A DNA stretch of 64,000 bases from the NCBI RefSeq assembly GCF_006352475.1, contig NZ_VCMZ01000001.1, positions 2,976,001-3,040,000 of the forward strand. The letters are read 5' to 3'. The position numbers and the translations under genes are program-made. Under the pieces are notes generated by a model, which saw only the letters and a list, made by a program, of their open reading frames with translations, made no database searches and was not told the DNA's origin. This stretch comes from Acinetobacter pullicarnis (GTDB lineage Bacteria; Pseudomonadota; Gammaproteobacteria; Pseudomonadales; Moraxellaceae). Numbering within the stretch: the first letter of the stretch is position 1; the number at the start of each line of letters is the position of its first letter. Below are positions 36,467 to 46,597 of the stretch, piece after piece.

Positions 36467-37935
36467 TGCAAAACTTATGGTCTATTTCAGGTCGTAGCAT
36501 TGCGGTATCTGCACTCGCGCTGTCTTTGGCTGCTTGCCAAAGCATGCGCGGCCCAGAGCCCGTCGCTCAAGCAAATATTCCAACTGGCTATTTAAGCCAA
36601 GGGGCTGGAACATCCATTGCTGAGCAAGGTTATAAAGACTTTTTCTCTGACGCACGGTTAATCCAAGTCATTGATCTGTCTTTGGCCAATAACCGAGATT
36701 TACGTAAAGCCGCTTTGAACATTCAACGCGCACAGCAACAATATCAAATTACTGAAAATAATCAGTTACCAACGATTGGTGCAAGTGGCAGCGTTTTACG
36801 TCAAGTTTCACCCAACGTAAATCCGAACAACCCTTATTCAACCTATCAAGTTGGCTTAGGGGTGACGGCATATGAACTCGATTTTTGGGGTCGGGTTCGT
36901 AGTCTAAAAGACAATGCATTGGACAACTATTTGGCCACGCAAAGCTCACGCGATGCCACCCAAATTGCCTTGATTGGTCAAGTGTCACAAGCATGGTTGA
37001 GCTATGCCTTTACCAATGCCCAGCTCAAACTGGCGCAACAAACCTTAAAAGCGCAAGAAGATTCTTATAATCTGAATAAAAAGCGTTTTGATGTTGGTAT
37101 TGACAGTGAATTGCCAGTCCGCCAAGCACAAATCTTGGTAGAAACGGCACGTAATGATGTGGCAAATTTTAAAACACAAATTGCCCAAGCACAGAACTTA
37201 TTGAACCTTTTGGTCGGTGAGCCTGTTCCAGCAAACTTGTTGCCACCATCACGCATCACTCAAGTGACCAACAGCAAAGCCCTTGCTGCTGGCTTACCAA
37301 GTCAATTGCTACAAAACCGTCCTGATATTAAAACTGCGGAATATAAATTGAGTGCGGCTGGTGCCAATATTGGTGCTGCACGTGCGCAAATGTTCCCAAC
37401 CATTAGTTTGACGGGTACTGCGGGCTATGCTTCTGGTGATTTAAACAAATTGTTTAGTTCAAACACCGGTGCGTGGTCGATTGGTCCGAGTATCAACCTG
37501 CCAATCTTCGACTGGGGCACACGTAAAGCCAATATCAAAATCTCTGAAACTGATCAACAAATTGCGTTGTCAGATTATGAGAAATCGATTCAATCGGCTT
37601 TCCGTGAAGTGAATGATGCTTTGGCCACTCGCCAGAATATTGGTGATCGACTTACAGCACAAAAGCGCTTGGTTGAAGCCAGCAACAAGAGCTATCAATT
37701 GTCAGATGCACGTTTCAAAGCAGGGATTGATAGTTTCTTGACGGTATTGGATGCACAACGTTCATCTTATAGCGCTGAGCAAGGGCTTTTATTACTGCAA
37801 CAAGCTGATTTAAACAATCAAATTGAAGTGTATAAAACCTTAGGTGGTGGCGTTAAAGTCAGCACCGCAGATCAAATCAACTATGCGCCTTCCAGTTCAG
37901 AGTTGAAATATCATAAAGATGAACGCACGAAATAA
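36463..37935 (+). CDS. adeK: Outer-membrane efflux channel AdeK
   Basis: TolC-type channel of the AdeIJK pump. 490 residues. The signal peptide ends in the lipobox LAACQS, so it is an acylated outer-membrane factor like OprM. Two repeats of the OEP domain are visible, with TAYELDFWGRVRSLKDNA and NLPIFDWGTRKANI at the equivalent strands. The GTG at 36463 is 8 bp after GGAG and overlaps the adeJ stop (GTGA); ATG 36466 is the alternative. Third gene of the operon, followed by a terminator with a TTCG loop. Confidence 0.96.
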   Translation: MMQNLWSISGRSIAVSALALSLAACQSMRGPEPVAQANIPTGYLSQGAGTSIAEQGYKDFFSDARLIQVIDLSLANNRDLRKAALNIQRAQQQYQITENNQLPTIGASGSVLRQVSPNVNPNNPYSTYQVGLGVTAYELDFWGRVRSLKDNALDNYLATQSSRDATQIALIGQVSQAWLSYAFTNAQLKLAQQTLKAQEDSYNLNKKRFDVGIDSELPVRQAQILVETARNDVANFKTQIAQAQNLLNLLVGEPVPANLLPPSRITQVTNSKALAAGLPSQLLQNRPDIKTAEYKLSAAGANIGAARAQMFPTISLTGTAGYASGDLNKLFSSNTGAWSIGPSINLPIFDWGTRKANIKISETDQQIALSDYEKSIQSAFREVNDALATRQNIGDRLTAQKRLVEASNKSYQLSDARFKAGIDSFLTVLDAQRSSYSAEQGLLLLQQADLNNQIEVYKTLGGGVKVSTADQINYAPSSSELKYHKDERTK

Positions 37936-37956
37936 GCCTCATTTTTAGCCTGTTTT

Positions 37957-37985
37957 AAAAAACCCACTTCGGTGGGTTTTTTAAT
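37957..37985 (+). terminator. Terminator of the adeIJK operon
   Basis: AAAAAACCCAC and GTGGGTTTTTT form a stem closed by the very stable TTCG tetraloop, 21 bp after the adeK stop. Confidence 0.9.
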
Positions 37986-38071
37986 GTCCTTGACCTCATC
38001 CGATCATTTAAATTGCTTTTATTGATAAAATTTCTTATGTTCATAACATCTTCGCATCCGAAAAAAAAGTT

Positions 38072-38425
38072 ATGCAACTTAGTAATTTAGAAAATGTTCC
38101 GGGTCATCAAATTATTCGTCAGCTTGATGTGGTTTATGGCAGTACCGTTCGCAGTAAACATGTAGGACGTGACTTGATGGCAGGTCTTAAAAATATCGTC
38201 GGTGGAGAGCTAAAAGGCTATACCGAACTGCTCGAAGAATCTCGTCAAGAAGCCATGCAACGCATGATCGATAAAGCACAAGCCCTCGGTGCCAATGCCA
38301 TTGTCGCGATTCGCTTTTCAACTTCAAATATTGCCCAGGGTGCTTCTGAACTATTCGTTTATGGCACTGCAGTGGTGGTACAACCCAATACCCCAATTGC
38401 TGATCCCTTTGCGACACAAGGTTAA
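38072..38425 (+). CDS. YbjQ family (UPF0145) protein
   Basis: 117 residues. The core GYTELLEESRQEAMQRMIDKAQALGANAIVAIRF and FVYGTAVVV is the conserved YbjQ/UPF0145 pattern, a small soluble protein that forms pentamers and was once called heavy-metal-binding. Starts MQLSNLENVPGHQIIRQLDVVYG. It ends 3 bp before a second YbjQ-type gene, so the two are one operon. Role not established. Confidence 0.87.
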   Translation: MQLSNLENVPGHQIIRQLDVVYGSTVRSKHVGRDLMAGLKNIVGGELKGYTELLEESRQEAMQRMIDKAQALGANAIVAIRFSTSNIAQGASELFVYGTAVVVQPNTPIADPFATQG

Positions 38426-38428
38426 ATT

Positions 38429-38875
38429 ATGGATGCCGTAATTTTTAAAATTGGCCTATTTGTTGTCCTCTTTATGATTGGTTGGGCAGTTGGTCGCTCG
38501 ATTGAAGCCAAACACTTCAAAGCATTGGATGCGCAAGAACAACGCTTGGCTTATATCCGTACAGACAATTCACGCTTTAAAAGCTCAGATCAAACTGGGC
38601 AATTAATTAGCAGCAATGTAGTCATCTCACATGATTATTTTAAATATGTCATTGCAACCATTCAAAGTTTATTCGGTGGTCGTCTGACCAGTTATGAAAC
38701 CGTGGTCGAACGCGCACGCCGTGAAGCCATCGTTCGTTTAAAACTAGAGGCTGAAAAAAATGGTGCGGATCATATTCTTGGTCTACGCATCAGCACCACC
38801 GATCTAGGTATGCCAGGTATGACTGAAGTATTTGCCTATGGCACAGCAATTCGCTCAGCCAAGCCTGTTGTTTAA
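38429..38875 (+). CDS. Membrane-anchored YbjQ family (UPF0145) protein
   Basis: 148 residues. One N-terminal membrane helix (IFKIGLFVVLFMIGWAVGRSI, about 4-24) is followed by a YbjQ domain with YETVVERARREAIVRLKLEAEKNGADHILGLRIS and EVFAYGTAI. It looks like a duplicate of the gene before it that gained a membrane anchor: the two YbjQ cores align throughout. It starts 3 bp after the first gene, so the two may assemble together at the inner membrane. Confidence 0.82.
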   Translation: MDAVIFKIGLFVVLFMIGWAVGRSIEAKHFKALDAQEQRLAYIRTDNSRFKSSDQTGQLISSNVVISHDYFKYVIATIQSLFGGRLTSYETVVERARREAIVRLKLEAEKNGADHILGLRISTTDLGMPGMTEVFAYGTAIRSAKPVV

Positions 38876-39000
38876 CGGATATTTTACAGATACTTAGGCT
38901 ATTTATACTTATGTTTTACTTGGCCTATCTATAATCAAGCAATTTAACGTTATACGTGTTCACTCTGCTGATGCACTTGATGATAAATGATAAAACCAAG

Positions 39001-39026
39001 CTGAGTGGTATCCCCCGACCACTCAG
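39001..39026 (-). terminator. Hairpin behind the SDR gene
   Basis: CTGAGTGGT pairs with ACCACTCAG (39018-39026). On the minus strand it is followed by CTTGGTTTTA, a weak T run, so it is probably the terminator of the SDR gene. Confidence 0.6.
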
Positions 39027-39047
39027 CTGACACCCTCCAATGGAGCG

Positions 39048-39857
39048 CTATTTCACTTTGATTTTACGAATCATTTTATATAGTAACTTTGGAGATAAGC
39101 GTGAAACCATTACGCCCAGTTTTTCTTTTTTGCCTGCCACCACGATATATTCCTTTTGTGCCAACAATGCGTTGACCACCTGTTTAGCAAAGACATTCGG
39201 GGCTAAACCATTGGCAATGGCATCATCTTGATGTCCCTGTGGCTGACCAGCACCATCAAGTGCATTAAAGGACACATTGGTTTGGATAAAACCGGGAAAA
39301 ATCACTGAAACACCAATTCCATTTTCAGCCACTTCTGCACGTAAGCTATTGGCCCACATGTGAATTGCGGCTTTTGCTGCCGAATAAGATGCACGATATT
39401 GGGTTCCCAATAGTCCAGCCACACTCGACACATAAGCAATACGACCAGACTTCTGTTTAATAAACGTCGGCAATACGGTTTTGGTGAGAAACACCTGTGA
39501 GAAATAATCAATTTCCATAATAGTGCGTTCGGTCTGCATGGTGGTGTCTTTGATGAGGGCACGTTGGCTTAAACCAGCATTGTTAATCAGACAATCAATG
39601 CGCCCAAACTTTTCCAACACCTGTACATAGGCTTGTCTGACCTGATTTTCATTGGTGATATCTGCGGCAATAGAAACATGCTGATCGGCATTCAGTAAGC
39701 CATTGCGGACATTTTCCAGTTCATCAAAACGACGCGCCATTAGTACCAAACGTGCTCCTCGCAATGCACACTCTTGTGCCAAGGCTTTCCCCAACCCCGA
39801 AGATGCACCGGTAATCCACACCACTTTCTGCTGTAGATCTTTTTCCAGCTGAGCCAT
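39048..39857 (-). CDS. Short-chain dehydrogenase/reductase (SDR)
   Basis: 269 residues. Classical SDR with the nucleotide motif TGASSGLGKALA (residues 16-27), the NNAG motif, Ser in VSSVAG, and the catalytic YSAAK. The Gly-x-Arg stretch LRGARLVLMARR suggests NADP preference. The C-terminal part beyond residue 200 contains NVFAKQVVNALLAQKEYIVVAGKKEKLG and is typical of the DHRS7-like SDR branch. The substrate is not known. ATG 39857 follows AAGGAAT by 8 bp; the frame extends six codons further without support. Confidence 0.88.
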   Translation of the reverse strand: MAQLEKDLQQKVVWITGASSGLGKALAQECALRGARLVLMARRFDELENVRNGLLNADQHVSIAADITNENQVRQAYVQVLEKFGRIDCLINNAGLSQRALIKDTTMQTERTIMEIDYFSQVFLTKTVLPTFIKQKSGRIAYVSSVAGLLGTQYRASYSAAKAAIHMWANSLRAEVAENGIGVSVIFPGFIQTNVSFNALDGAGQPQGHQDDAIANGLAPNVFAKQVVNALLAQKEYIVVAGKKEKLGVMVSRLSPKLLYKMIRKIKVK

Positions 39858-40100
39858 AACTCTATTCCTTATCATTGATTTATTTAATATTATTTACACA
39901 GAATGTCATACTTATACACGAAAACCTTGATCATCTCATGCCATCCCTTGATTCTCGTATTACAGTGAAAATAGCGTTGCATTATATTTAGCCCGATTGA
40001 TCTCAAAACTCAAGAAAATGCCTTGGTTTTCTCCACCTACGTTGGATTATTCTTTGTTATACTGGTCGCAATTTTTAGTTGACCTTTGATCTGTTTTGAT

Positions 40101-42992
40101 ATGACTGATACTGCGCAAAATATTGCTACGACATACGATCCTACCGAGATTGAAAAAAAATGGTACAAGATTTGGGAAGAAAAAGGCTACTTTAAGCCAT
40201 CTGGTCAGGGCGATTCGTTCTGCATCATGATTCCGCCCCCAAACGTCACCGGTAGTTTGCACATGGGTCATGGTTTCAACAATGCAATCATGGACTCACT
40301 AACACGCTACAACCGTATGATGGGTAGAAACACCTTATGGCAACCGGGTACTGACCATGCCGGTATTGCCACTCAAATGGTGGTTGAACGCCAACTTGCT
40401 GCACAAGATATCAGTCGCCACGATCTTGGCCGTGACAAATTTATTGAAAAAATTTGGGAATGGAAAGAGCAATCGGGCAACACCATTACCAACCAAATTC
40501 GTCGTTTAGGCTCATCAGTGGATTGGTCACGTGAACGCTTCACCATGGATGAAGGTTTGTCCAATGCGGTCAAAGAAGTTTTTGTACGCCTACATAAAGA
40601 TGGCCTGATTTACCGTGGTAAGCGTTTGGTCAACTGGGATCCAAAATTTCACACTGCCCTATCCGATCTCGAAGTTGAATCGATTGAAGAGAAAAGCTCA
40701 CTGTGGCATTTCAAATACTTCTTTGAAGACAAATCTGTACGCACTCAAGATGGCCTCGACTATTTAGTCGTTGCCACCACACGTCCTGAAACTCTATTGG
40801 GCGATGCAGCAGTTGCGGTACATCCTGAAGATGAGCGCTATGCACACCTCGTGGGCAAAAATATTGTGTTGCCAATTTCAGGACGTTTAGTCCCGATTAT
40901 TGCAGATGATTATGTTGAAAAAGACTTCGGTACGGGCTGTGTCAAAATCACCCCTGCACACGACTTTAACGACTATGACTTGGGTAAACGCAATCAGTTA
41001 CCACTGATTAATATCTTCAATAAAAATGCTGAAATTTTGGCAGACTTTGAATATATGGCCAAAGCGGGCGAGCCAATTTCTGCAAGCATCGCAGCCCCTG
41101 CTGACTATGCTGGTGTAGAGCGTTTTGCTGCACGTAAGAAAATGGTTGAGCAAGCAGAAGCGGAAGGCTGGTTAGATAAAATCGAACCATACGACCTGAA
41201 AGCACCACGTGGTGACCGTTCTGGCGTAATTATCGAGCCATTACTCACAGATCAATGGTATGTGAAAATTGCACCATTGGCTGAACCTGCAATTGATGCA
41301 GTCAAAGATGGCCGTATCAAGTTCGTACCTGAGCAATACAGCAATATGTATATGTCTTGGATGAACAATATCCAAGATTGGTGTATTTCACGTCAATTGT
41401 GGTGGGGTCACCGTATCCCTGCTTGGTATGACGCTGCTGGCAACATTTATGTTGGTCGTAACGAAACAGAAGTGCGTCGCGAAAATGGTCTAGATGCCAA
41501 TATTGAACTCAGTCAAGACGAAGACGTCCTAGATACGTGGTTCTCGTCTGCACTGTGGACGTTCTCAACCTTGGGTTGGACTGGCGACTTTGAAAAAGAC
41601 ATTCAAAACTTAGACCTTAAAACCTTCCATCCAACCGATGTGTTGGTGACAGGTTTTGACATCATTTTCTTCTGGGTTGCTCGGATGATTATGATGACCT
41701 TACACTTCATGAAAAATGAAGATGGCACGCCACAAATTCCGTTCAAAACTGTGTATGTGCATGGTTTAGTCCGTGATGGCGAAGGTCAGAAAATGTCGAA
41801 GTCTAAAGGTAACGTCCTTGACCCATTAGATTTGATTGATGGGATTGATCTCGAAGGCTTAGTACAAAAACGTACCTTTGGTTTAATGGACCCAAGACAA
41901 GCGGCTAAAATTGAAAAAGCCACCCGCAAAGAATTCCCAGAAGGTATTAATGCCTACGGTACAGATGCAGTGCGCTTTACTTTCTGTGCACTTGCCAATA
42001 CGGGTCGTGACATCAAGTTCGATCTAAAACGTGTTGAAGGTTACCGTAACTTCTGTAATAAAATTTGGAACGCCACCCGTTTCGTACTGATGAATCTTGA
42101 AGGTCAAACCGTTGGGCAAAGCCCTCGTCCTGAACTTTGGGAATTGCCAGAACAATGGATCGTGAGCCGCTTAGAAAAAGCGCAACAAGCGGTTCATCAA
42201 GCCTTTGCAACGTATCGTCTCGACTTGGCTGCACAAAGTATTTATGACTTTATTTGGAATGAATACTGTGACTGGTATGTAGAACTGACCAAACCCGTAT
42301 TGAACGATCCTGAAATTTCAGAAGAACGTAAAGCTGAAGTGCGTCGCGTACTCTTGTCTGTGATGGAAACCGCATTACGTTTGGCACATCCAATGATGCC
42401 ATTCTTGACCGAAGAAATTTGGCAAACGCTTGCGCCAATGCTCGGCAAATCTGGCGACACCATCATGACAGCGGCTTATCCGGTATTGGATGCAGCAAAC
42501 CTCAATGATCAAGCCGAAGCAGATATGCAATGGTTACAAGGTCTGATAGGTGCGGTACGTAATATTCGTGGTGAAATGGGTCTCGGCAATGCACGCCTTC
42601 TCCCTGTACTGCTACAAAATATTTCTGCTGCCGAACATACCCAGATTTCACGGATCGAGCCATTGTTCAAAGCCTTGGCCAAAGTTGAAAGCATTGAGTT
42701 CTTGGGCAAAGACCAAGAGCCACCATTGTCTTCTTCTTCGGTAATTGGTCATGCTTCAGTTTATGTACCAATGAAAGGTTTGATTGATCCAAAGGCTGAA
42801 TTGGGTCGTTTGCAAAAAGACTTTGATAAAGTCCAAAAGCAACATGACCAAATCGCTGGAAAACTTGCAAACGAAGGTTTTGTTAGCAAAGCGCCACCAG
42901 CTGTAGTTGAAGGTGAAAAAGCCAAATTAGCTGAGTTTGTCGAGCAACTTGCGAAGATCAAACAAAGCATGGATCAGATTGCTGCGCTATAA
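40101..42992 (+). CDS. valS: Valyl-tRNA synthetase
   Basis: Charges tRNA-Val and edits mischarged threonine. 963 residues, class I. The HIGH-type motif is [13 protein letters not shown] and the KMSKS loop [14 protein letters not shown]. The editing domain with [21 protein letters not shown] lies between them. The C-terminal 70 residues form the coiled coil that contacts the tRNA. ATG 40101 was chosen; the frame extends five codons to a TTG without support. The stop overlaps the first bases of a palindromic repeat element. Confidence 0.97.
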   Translation: MTDTAQNIATTYDPTEIEKKWYKIWEEKGYFKPSGQGDSFCIMIPPPNVTGSLHMGHGFNNAIMDSLTRYNRMMGRNTLWQPGTDHAGIATQMVVERQLAAQDISRHDLGRDKFIEKIWEWKEQSGNTITNQIRRLGSSVDWSRERFTMDEGLSNAVKEVFVRLHKDGLIYRGKRLVNWDPKFHTALSDLEVESIEEKSSLWHFKYFFEDKSVRTQDGLDYLVVATTRPETLLGDAAVAVHPEDERYAHLVGKNIVLPISGRLVPIIADDYVEKDFGTGCVKITPAHDFNDYDLGKRNQLPLINIFNKNAEILADFEYMAKAGEPISASIAAPADYAGVERFAARKKMVEQAEAEGWLDKIEPYDLKAPRGDRSGVIIEPLLTDQWYVKIAPLAEPAIDAVKDGRIKFVPEQYSNMYMSWMNNIQDWCISRQLWWGHRIPAWYDAAGNIYVGRNETEVRRENGLDANIELSQDEDVLDTWFSSALWTFSTLGWTGDFEKDIQNLDLKTFHPTDVLVTGFDIIFFWVARMIMMTLHFMKNEDGTPQIPFKTVYVHGLVRDGEGQKMSKSKGNVLDPLDLIDGIDLEGLVQKRTFGLMDPRQAAKIEKATRKEFPEGINAYGTDAVRFTFCALANTGRDIKFDLKRVEGYRNFCNKIWNATRFVLMNLEGQTVGQSPRPELWELPEQWIVSRLEKAQQAVHQAFATYRLDLAAQSIYDFIWNEYCDWYVELTKPVLNDPEISEERKAEVRRVLLSVMETALRLAHPMMPFLTEEIWQTLAPMLGKSGDTIMTAAYPVLDAANLNDQAEADMQWLQGLIGAVRNIRGEMGLGNARLLPVLLQNISAAEHTQISRIEPLFKALAKVESIEFLGKDQEPPLSSSSVIGHASVYVPMKGLIDPKAELGRLQKDFDKVQKQHDQIAGKLANEGFVSKAPPAVVEGEKAKLAEFVEQLAKIKQSMDQIAAL

Positions 42993-43106
42993 CCCTCTCC
43001 CCAGCCCTCTCCCTAAAAAACAGGGAGAGGGAGCTTTAAATTGAGTTCCAGAACCTTATAAACCGGGAATCCCTCTCCTTTACAAGGAGAGGGCTAGGGA
43101 GAGGTT
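42991..43106. repeat. Palindromic CCCTCTCC repeat element behind valS
   Basis: The outer arms (42991-43012 and 43086-43106) are a near-perfect inverted repeat of about 21 bp. Two inner hairpins have perfect 10-bp stems: CCCTCTCCCT/AGGGAGAGGG (43005-43014, 43022-43031) and CCCTCTCCTT/AAGGAGAGGG (43071-43080, 43084-43093). It begins inside the valS stop codon. Its size and structure fit a dispersed REP- or MITE-like element, and it may also serve as a terminator. Confidence 0.75.
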
Positions 43107-43129
43107 CTTTTGTTTACCCACCACACTCC

Positions 43130-46100
43130 CTACGCCTCGGTGTATATTTTTATCAGTTTTACATTTGCTTTATAATGCTCAAGCATTGGCTTTATTTTTT
43201 CATAATAAGTCTGAATCGAATGGGTTTTAAGTTCTCCAAAACCTCGAACATCAGCGACTAAACTTAGAATATGCTCTGCTTCCAAAACATTATCTTGGTT
43301 TAAATGACTTAAAACCTGATCAACCAAATCAATATAATCTTCTCTTAAATTTACTTCTAATTTTCTTTCAGGATTATATTTGAATGGATCAAGTGATTTG
43401 CCTCGCATCCATTTAAATGCAGATAACACTGAAAATAGTTTAAATACCCAACTTCCAAATTTAATTTTTTTCTGAACCTGTTTATCTTTTTTAAATATAT
43501 TTAAAAAAGGTGGTGCAAGCCAGATATACATTTTATCAACTTTATCAAACTGGCGATCTAAGCCTTTTTTAAAATCAACGGAACTATATAATCGCGCGAC
43601 TTCATATTCATCCTTATAAGCCATCACTTTATATAGATTAATTACGACAGTTCTGATTATTTTGTCATTTATATTCAGGTTTGCAGACTTTTGCGTAACT
43701 TTCTCGATTACCTGAAAATATCGTTCCGAATAGGCCACGTTCTGATAGTCAATCAATTCTGTTCTATATTTTTCAATGAGGGTGTCTGTCGCTAACTCAT
43801 CTTGCAGTACGATGTCATTATTGGTGAAGGATTGGATGGTTTCAGGATGCTGCGCTAAAATCCGCCCCCATTGAAATGCTCTTAAATTATCTTTCGGCGC
43901 AACGCCATTTTCAATCACTTCAACCAGCGATATTAAGGAAATAGGAATAAGTTGTTTTTGCCATGCATAACCGAGCATTAAAATATGCACAAAAGTCGGT
44001 TCACCAAATAGGCTTACACAAACAAGGTTGGCATTAAACTCAAAATAATTTGCTTTTTTTGTATTGCTTTGTATTTTACTTCTGAGTTCATCTTTATCAA
44101 TCTTCTCATCTCGATTGATTATAAAGTTAGATGTCGGAGTTAAGTCCGAGTTTATGACCGCACTGGTTTTCTCAACAGATACCTTCGATAAAATTTCCGT
44201 CGAGGCTGCATACAGCATATCTGCACCTAAAAGCAGTTCTGTTTGCCCTAAGCCTATTCTTGATGAATGTATTTCACTATTATTGTCGGTTATTTTGACC
44301 TGACTAAAGACCGCACCATTTTTCTGAGCCAAGCCAGTAAAATCGAGTACATTTGAATTTTTCTGATCTAAAAGTGCCGCATTTCCAACCAAAGCACCCA
44401 CCGTTAAAACACCAGTCCCTCCAATACCCGCAAATAAAATATTATAACTGCCCGTTATTCTAGGAGGCTGCACCTCAATTAACGCACCAATGAGCTGCTG
44501 TTCAACTTGACTAGAAAAAGCTGTAGATTTAGCCCTCACTGCCCCCTCAACTTCAACAAAGCTAGGGCAAAATCCTTTGAGGCAAGATAAATCTGTATTA
44601 CAACTCGATTGATTAATTTTTCGTTTAATCCCAAATGCAGTATTTAGTGGTTCGATTGAAATACAATTGGATTGTTTTGAGCAATCGCCACAGCCTTCAC
44701 ATATACGATTATGAATAAATGCACGCGTTGGTAAAGCCGGTGCTTGTATTCTTTTGCCTCTTCGTCTTTTTTCGGCAGCACAGGTTTGCTCATAAATAAT
44801 TGCGCTGGTGCCAGAAACTTCTCTAAGCGTGATTTGAACACGATCTAATTCATCTCGATGCGCTATTTTAACGTGAGCTGCTAAGTCTTTAGCTTTAGCC
44901 CACTTCTCGACATTATCTGAGACCAAATATATTTCTTCGACCCCCTCAGCCCTTAACTGTCTCGAGATTCGAGCCGGATTATTATTTCCTTCTGTTGGCT
45001 GCCCACCCGTCATCGCGACGGCATCGTTATATAAAATTTTAAAAGTAATATTGGTTCCAGCCGCCACTGCAGCTCGGATGGCTAAAATGCCTGAATGTTC
45101 GTAGGTACCATCGCCTAGATTTTGGAAAATATGTTTGGTTTCTGAAAATGGTTGCGCACCAACCCACTGAATCCCTTCTCCCCCCATTTGAGAAAATGTA
45201 TCTGTTTTTCTATCTGGCATCATTAAGGCCATAATATGACAACCAATACCACCGCCTGAAATTGATCCATCGGGCACCGTTGTAGAAGTATTATGTGGGC
45301 AACCTGAACAAAAGGTCGGTGCACGTACCGCTTTATTATCAATAATCTGCTTTACTGCAGCGCGCTGTTTCTCAAAGGCTTGGCATAAATCCTGATCATG
45401 ATTTAACAGTTTAACGAGGACTTCTGCCACAATCGAAGGTGAGTATTCCAAGATTTCAGGCAACATCATATTCCCAGTCTGATCTTTTTTACCAACCACA
45501 ATTGGACGCTTATCCGCTGTTAAATTATATAAAATATCTTTTACTTGCGCTTCAACAACGGCTTTCTTTTCTTCAATGACCAGTATTTGTTGATGCCCAA
45601 TGGCAAAATCCATAATTCCATCTTCAACCAATGGCCATGACATACCAACTTTATAAATCGATATACCTAATGCTTCCATTTTAGTATCAGAGATTGATAG
45701 GTTCTCCAAGGCCTGCATTAAATCTTGATGGGCTTTTCCAACGGTGATAATGCCTAATGTTCTGTTATGAGCATTGAATATAATTTTGTCGATATTATTT
45801 AGCTTTACCCAGCGTTTCACTGCTGGAAGACGATACTCAATCAGTCGCTTTTCCATTTCAAAACGTTGTTTGGGCCACTTTAAAGAAATATCCCAATTTA
45901 AATATTGATCATAACCTTGATCTACTGGCACAAGATAAGGTTTAGGTGCTTTGAGCTCGACTGTCCCTGCTGCTTCAACAACATCTGCAATGGTTTTTAA
46001 GGCAACCCACAGCCCTGAATATCGAGACAGTGCGATTCCCGCCAATCCAAACTCAAAGACTTCTTTCACATTGGCTGGTTGTAGCACAGGGATATGTACT

Positions 46101-46597
46101 GCTTCAAAAATCCCATCGGTTTGATGTGGAAAGGTCGATGACTGCGCAGCATGATCATCGCCAGAAATGACCAGAACACCACCCGTTTTTGAGGTTCCCA
46201 TCATATTTGCAGAGCGAAATACATCACCCGTTCGGTCGACACCGGGTCCCTTTCCGTACCAAATTCCGAAAACACCATCATACTTTACTGCACCAAATGC
46301 TTTATGCATTTGCGTTCCCCAAAGTGCAGTCGCTGCGAGATCTTCATTTAATCCGGGTTGAAATACAATATTATTTAATTTTAATTGCTTTTCATTTTTC
46401 CATAATAACTGGTCATAGCCACCCAACGGTGAACCGCGATACCCAGTTATTAATCCTGCTGTATCTAAGTTATTTTTTTTATCTAATTCTCTTTGCATTA
46501 ACGGGATTTGTATTAATACCTGAACGCCAGATAGATAAACTTTATTACAAAATTCAGGCTGTATATTTTCACCTGGGATTAAAAATTTAGAATTCAT
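43130..46597 (-). CDS. Indolepyruvate:ferredoxin oxidoreductase family protein (fused)
   Basis: 1155 residues. This CoA-dependent enzyme class oxidises aryl pyruvates, giving CO2, an acyl-CoA and reduced ferredoxin. The N-terminal half (1-600) is the pyruvate-binding/TPP part, with GYRGSPLGGYDQLLW, YGKGPGVDRTGD, CSGCPHNTST and the TPP site GGGIGCHIMALMMPDRKTD. A cluster-binding CEGCGDCSKQSNC follows at about 635. The last 450 residues include the gamma domain AGIGGTGVLTVGAL. It is the single-chain form found in proteobacteria, combining IorA and IorB. Its codon use is more AT-rich than that of its neighbours. ATG 46597 has AAGGA upstream. No partner gene or regulator lies beside it. Confidence 0.9.
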   Translation of the reverse strand: MNSKFLIPGENIQPEFCNKVYLSGVQVLIQIPLMQRELDKKNNLDTAGLITGYRGSPLGGYDQLLWKNEKQLKLNNIVFQPGLNEDLAATALWGTQMHKAFGAVKYDGVFGIWYGKGPGVDRTGDVFRSANMMGTSKTGGVLVISGDDHAAQSSTFPHQTDGIFEAVHIPVLQPANVKEVFEFGLAGIALSRYSGLWVALKTIADVVEAAGTVELKAPKPYLVPVDQGYDQYLNWDISLKWPKQRFEMEKRLIEYRLPAVKRWVKLNNIDKIIFNAHNRTLGIITVGKAHQDLMQALENLSISDTKMEALGISIYKVGMSWPLVEDGIMDFAIGHQQILVIEEKKAVVEAQVKDILYNLTADKRPIVVGKKDQTGNMMLPEILEYSPSIVAEVLVKLLNHDQDLCQAFEKQRAAVKQIIDNKAVRAPTFCSGCPHNTSTTVPDGSISGGGIGCHIMALMMPDRKTDTFSQMGGEGIQWVGAQPFSETKHIFQNLGDGTYEHSGILAIRAAVAAGTNITFKILYNDAVAMTGGQPTEGNNNPARISRQLRAEGVEEIYLVSDNVEKWAKAKDLAAHVKIAHRDELDRVQITLREVSGTSAIIYEQTCAAEKRRRGKRIQAPALPTRAFIHNRICEGCGDCSKQSNCISIEPLNTAFGIKRKINQSSCNTDLSCLKGFCPSFVEVEGAVRAKSTAFSSQVEQQLIGALIEVQPPRITGSYNILFAGIGGTGVLTVGALVGNAALLDQKNSNVLDFTGLAQKNGAVFSQVKITDNNSEIHSSRIGLGQTELLLGADMLYAASTEILSKVSVEKTSAVINSDLTPTSNFIINRDEKIDKDELRSKIQSNTKKANYFEFNANLVCVSLFGEPTFVHILMLGYAWQKQLIPISLISLVEVIENGVAPKDNLRAFQWGRILAQHPETIQSFTNNDIVLQDELATDTLIEKYRTELIDYQNVAYSERYFQVIEKVTQKSANLNINDKIIRTVVINLYKVMAYKDEYEVARLYSSVDFKKGLDRQFDKVDKMYIWLAPPFLNIFKKDKQVQKKIKFGSWVFKLFSVLSAFKWMRGKSLDPFKYNPERKLEVNLREDYIDLVDQVLSHLNQDNVLEAEHILSLVADVRGFGELKTHSIQTYYEKIKPMLEHYKANVKLIKIYTEA

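Noticed and set aside
43005..43093. CRISPR-like direct repeats behind valS
   Set aside because: The repeated CCCTCTCC words are arms of two hairpins and an outer inverted repeat, with no regular spacers.
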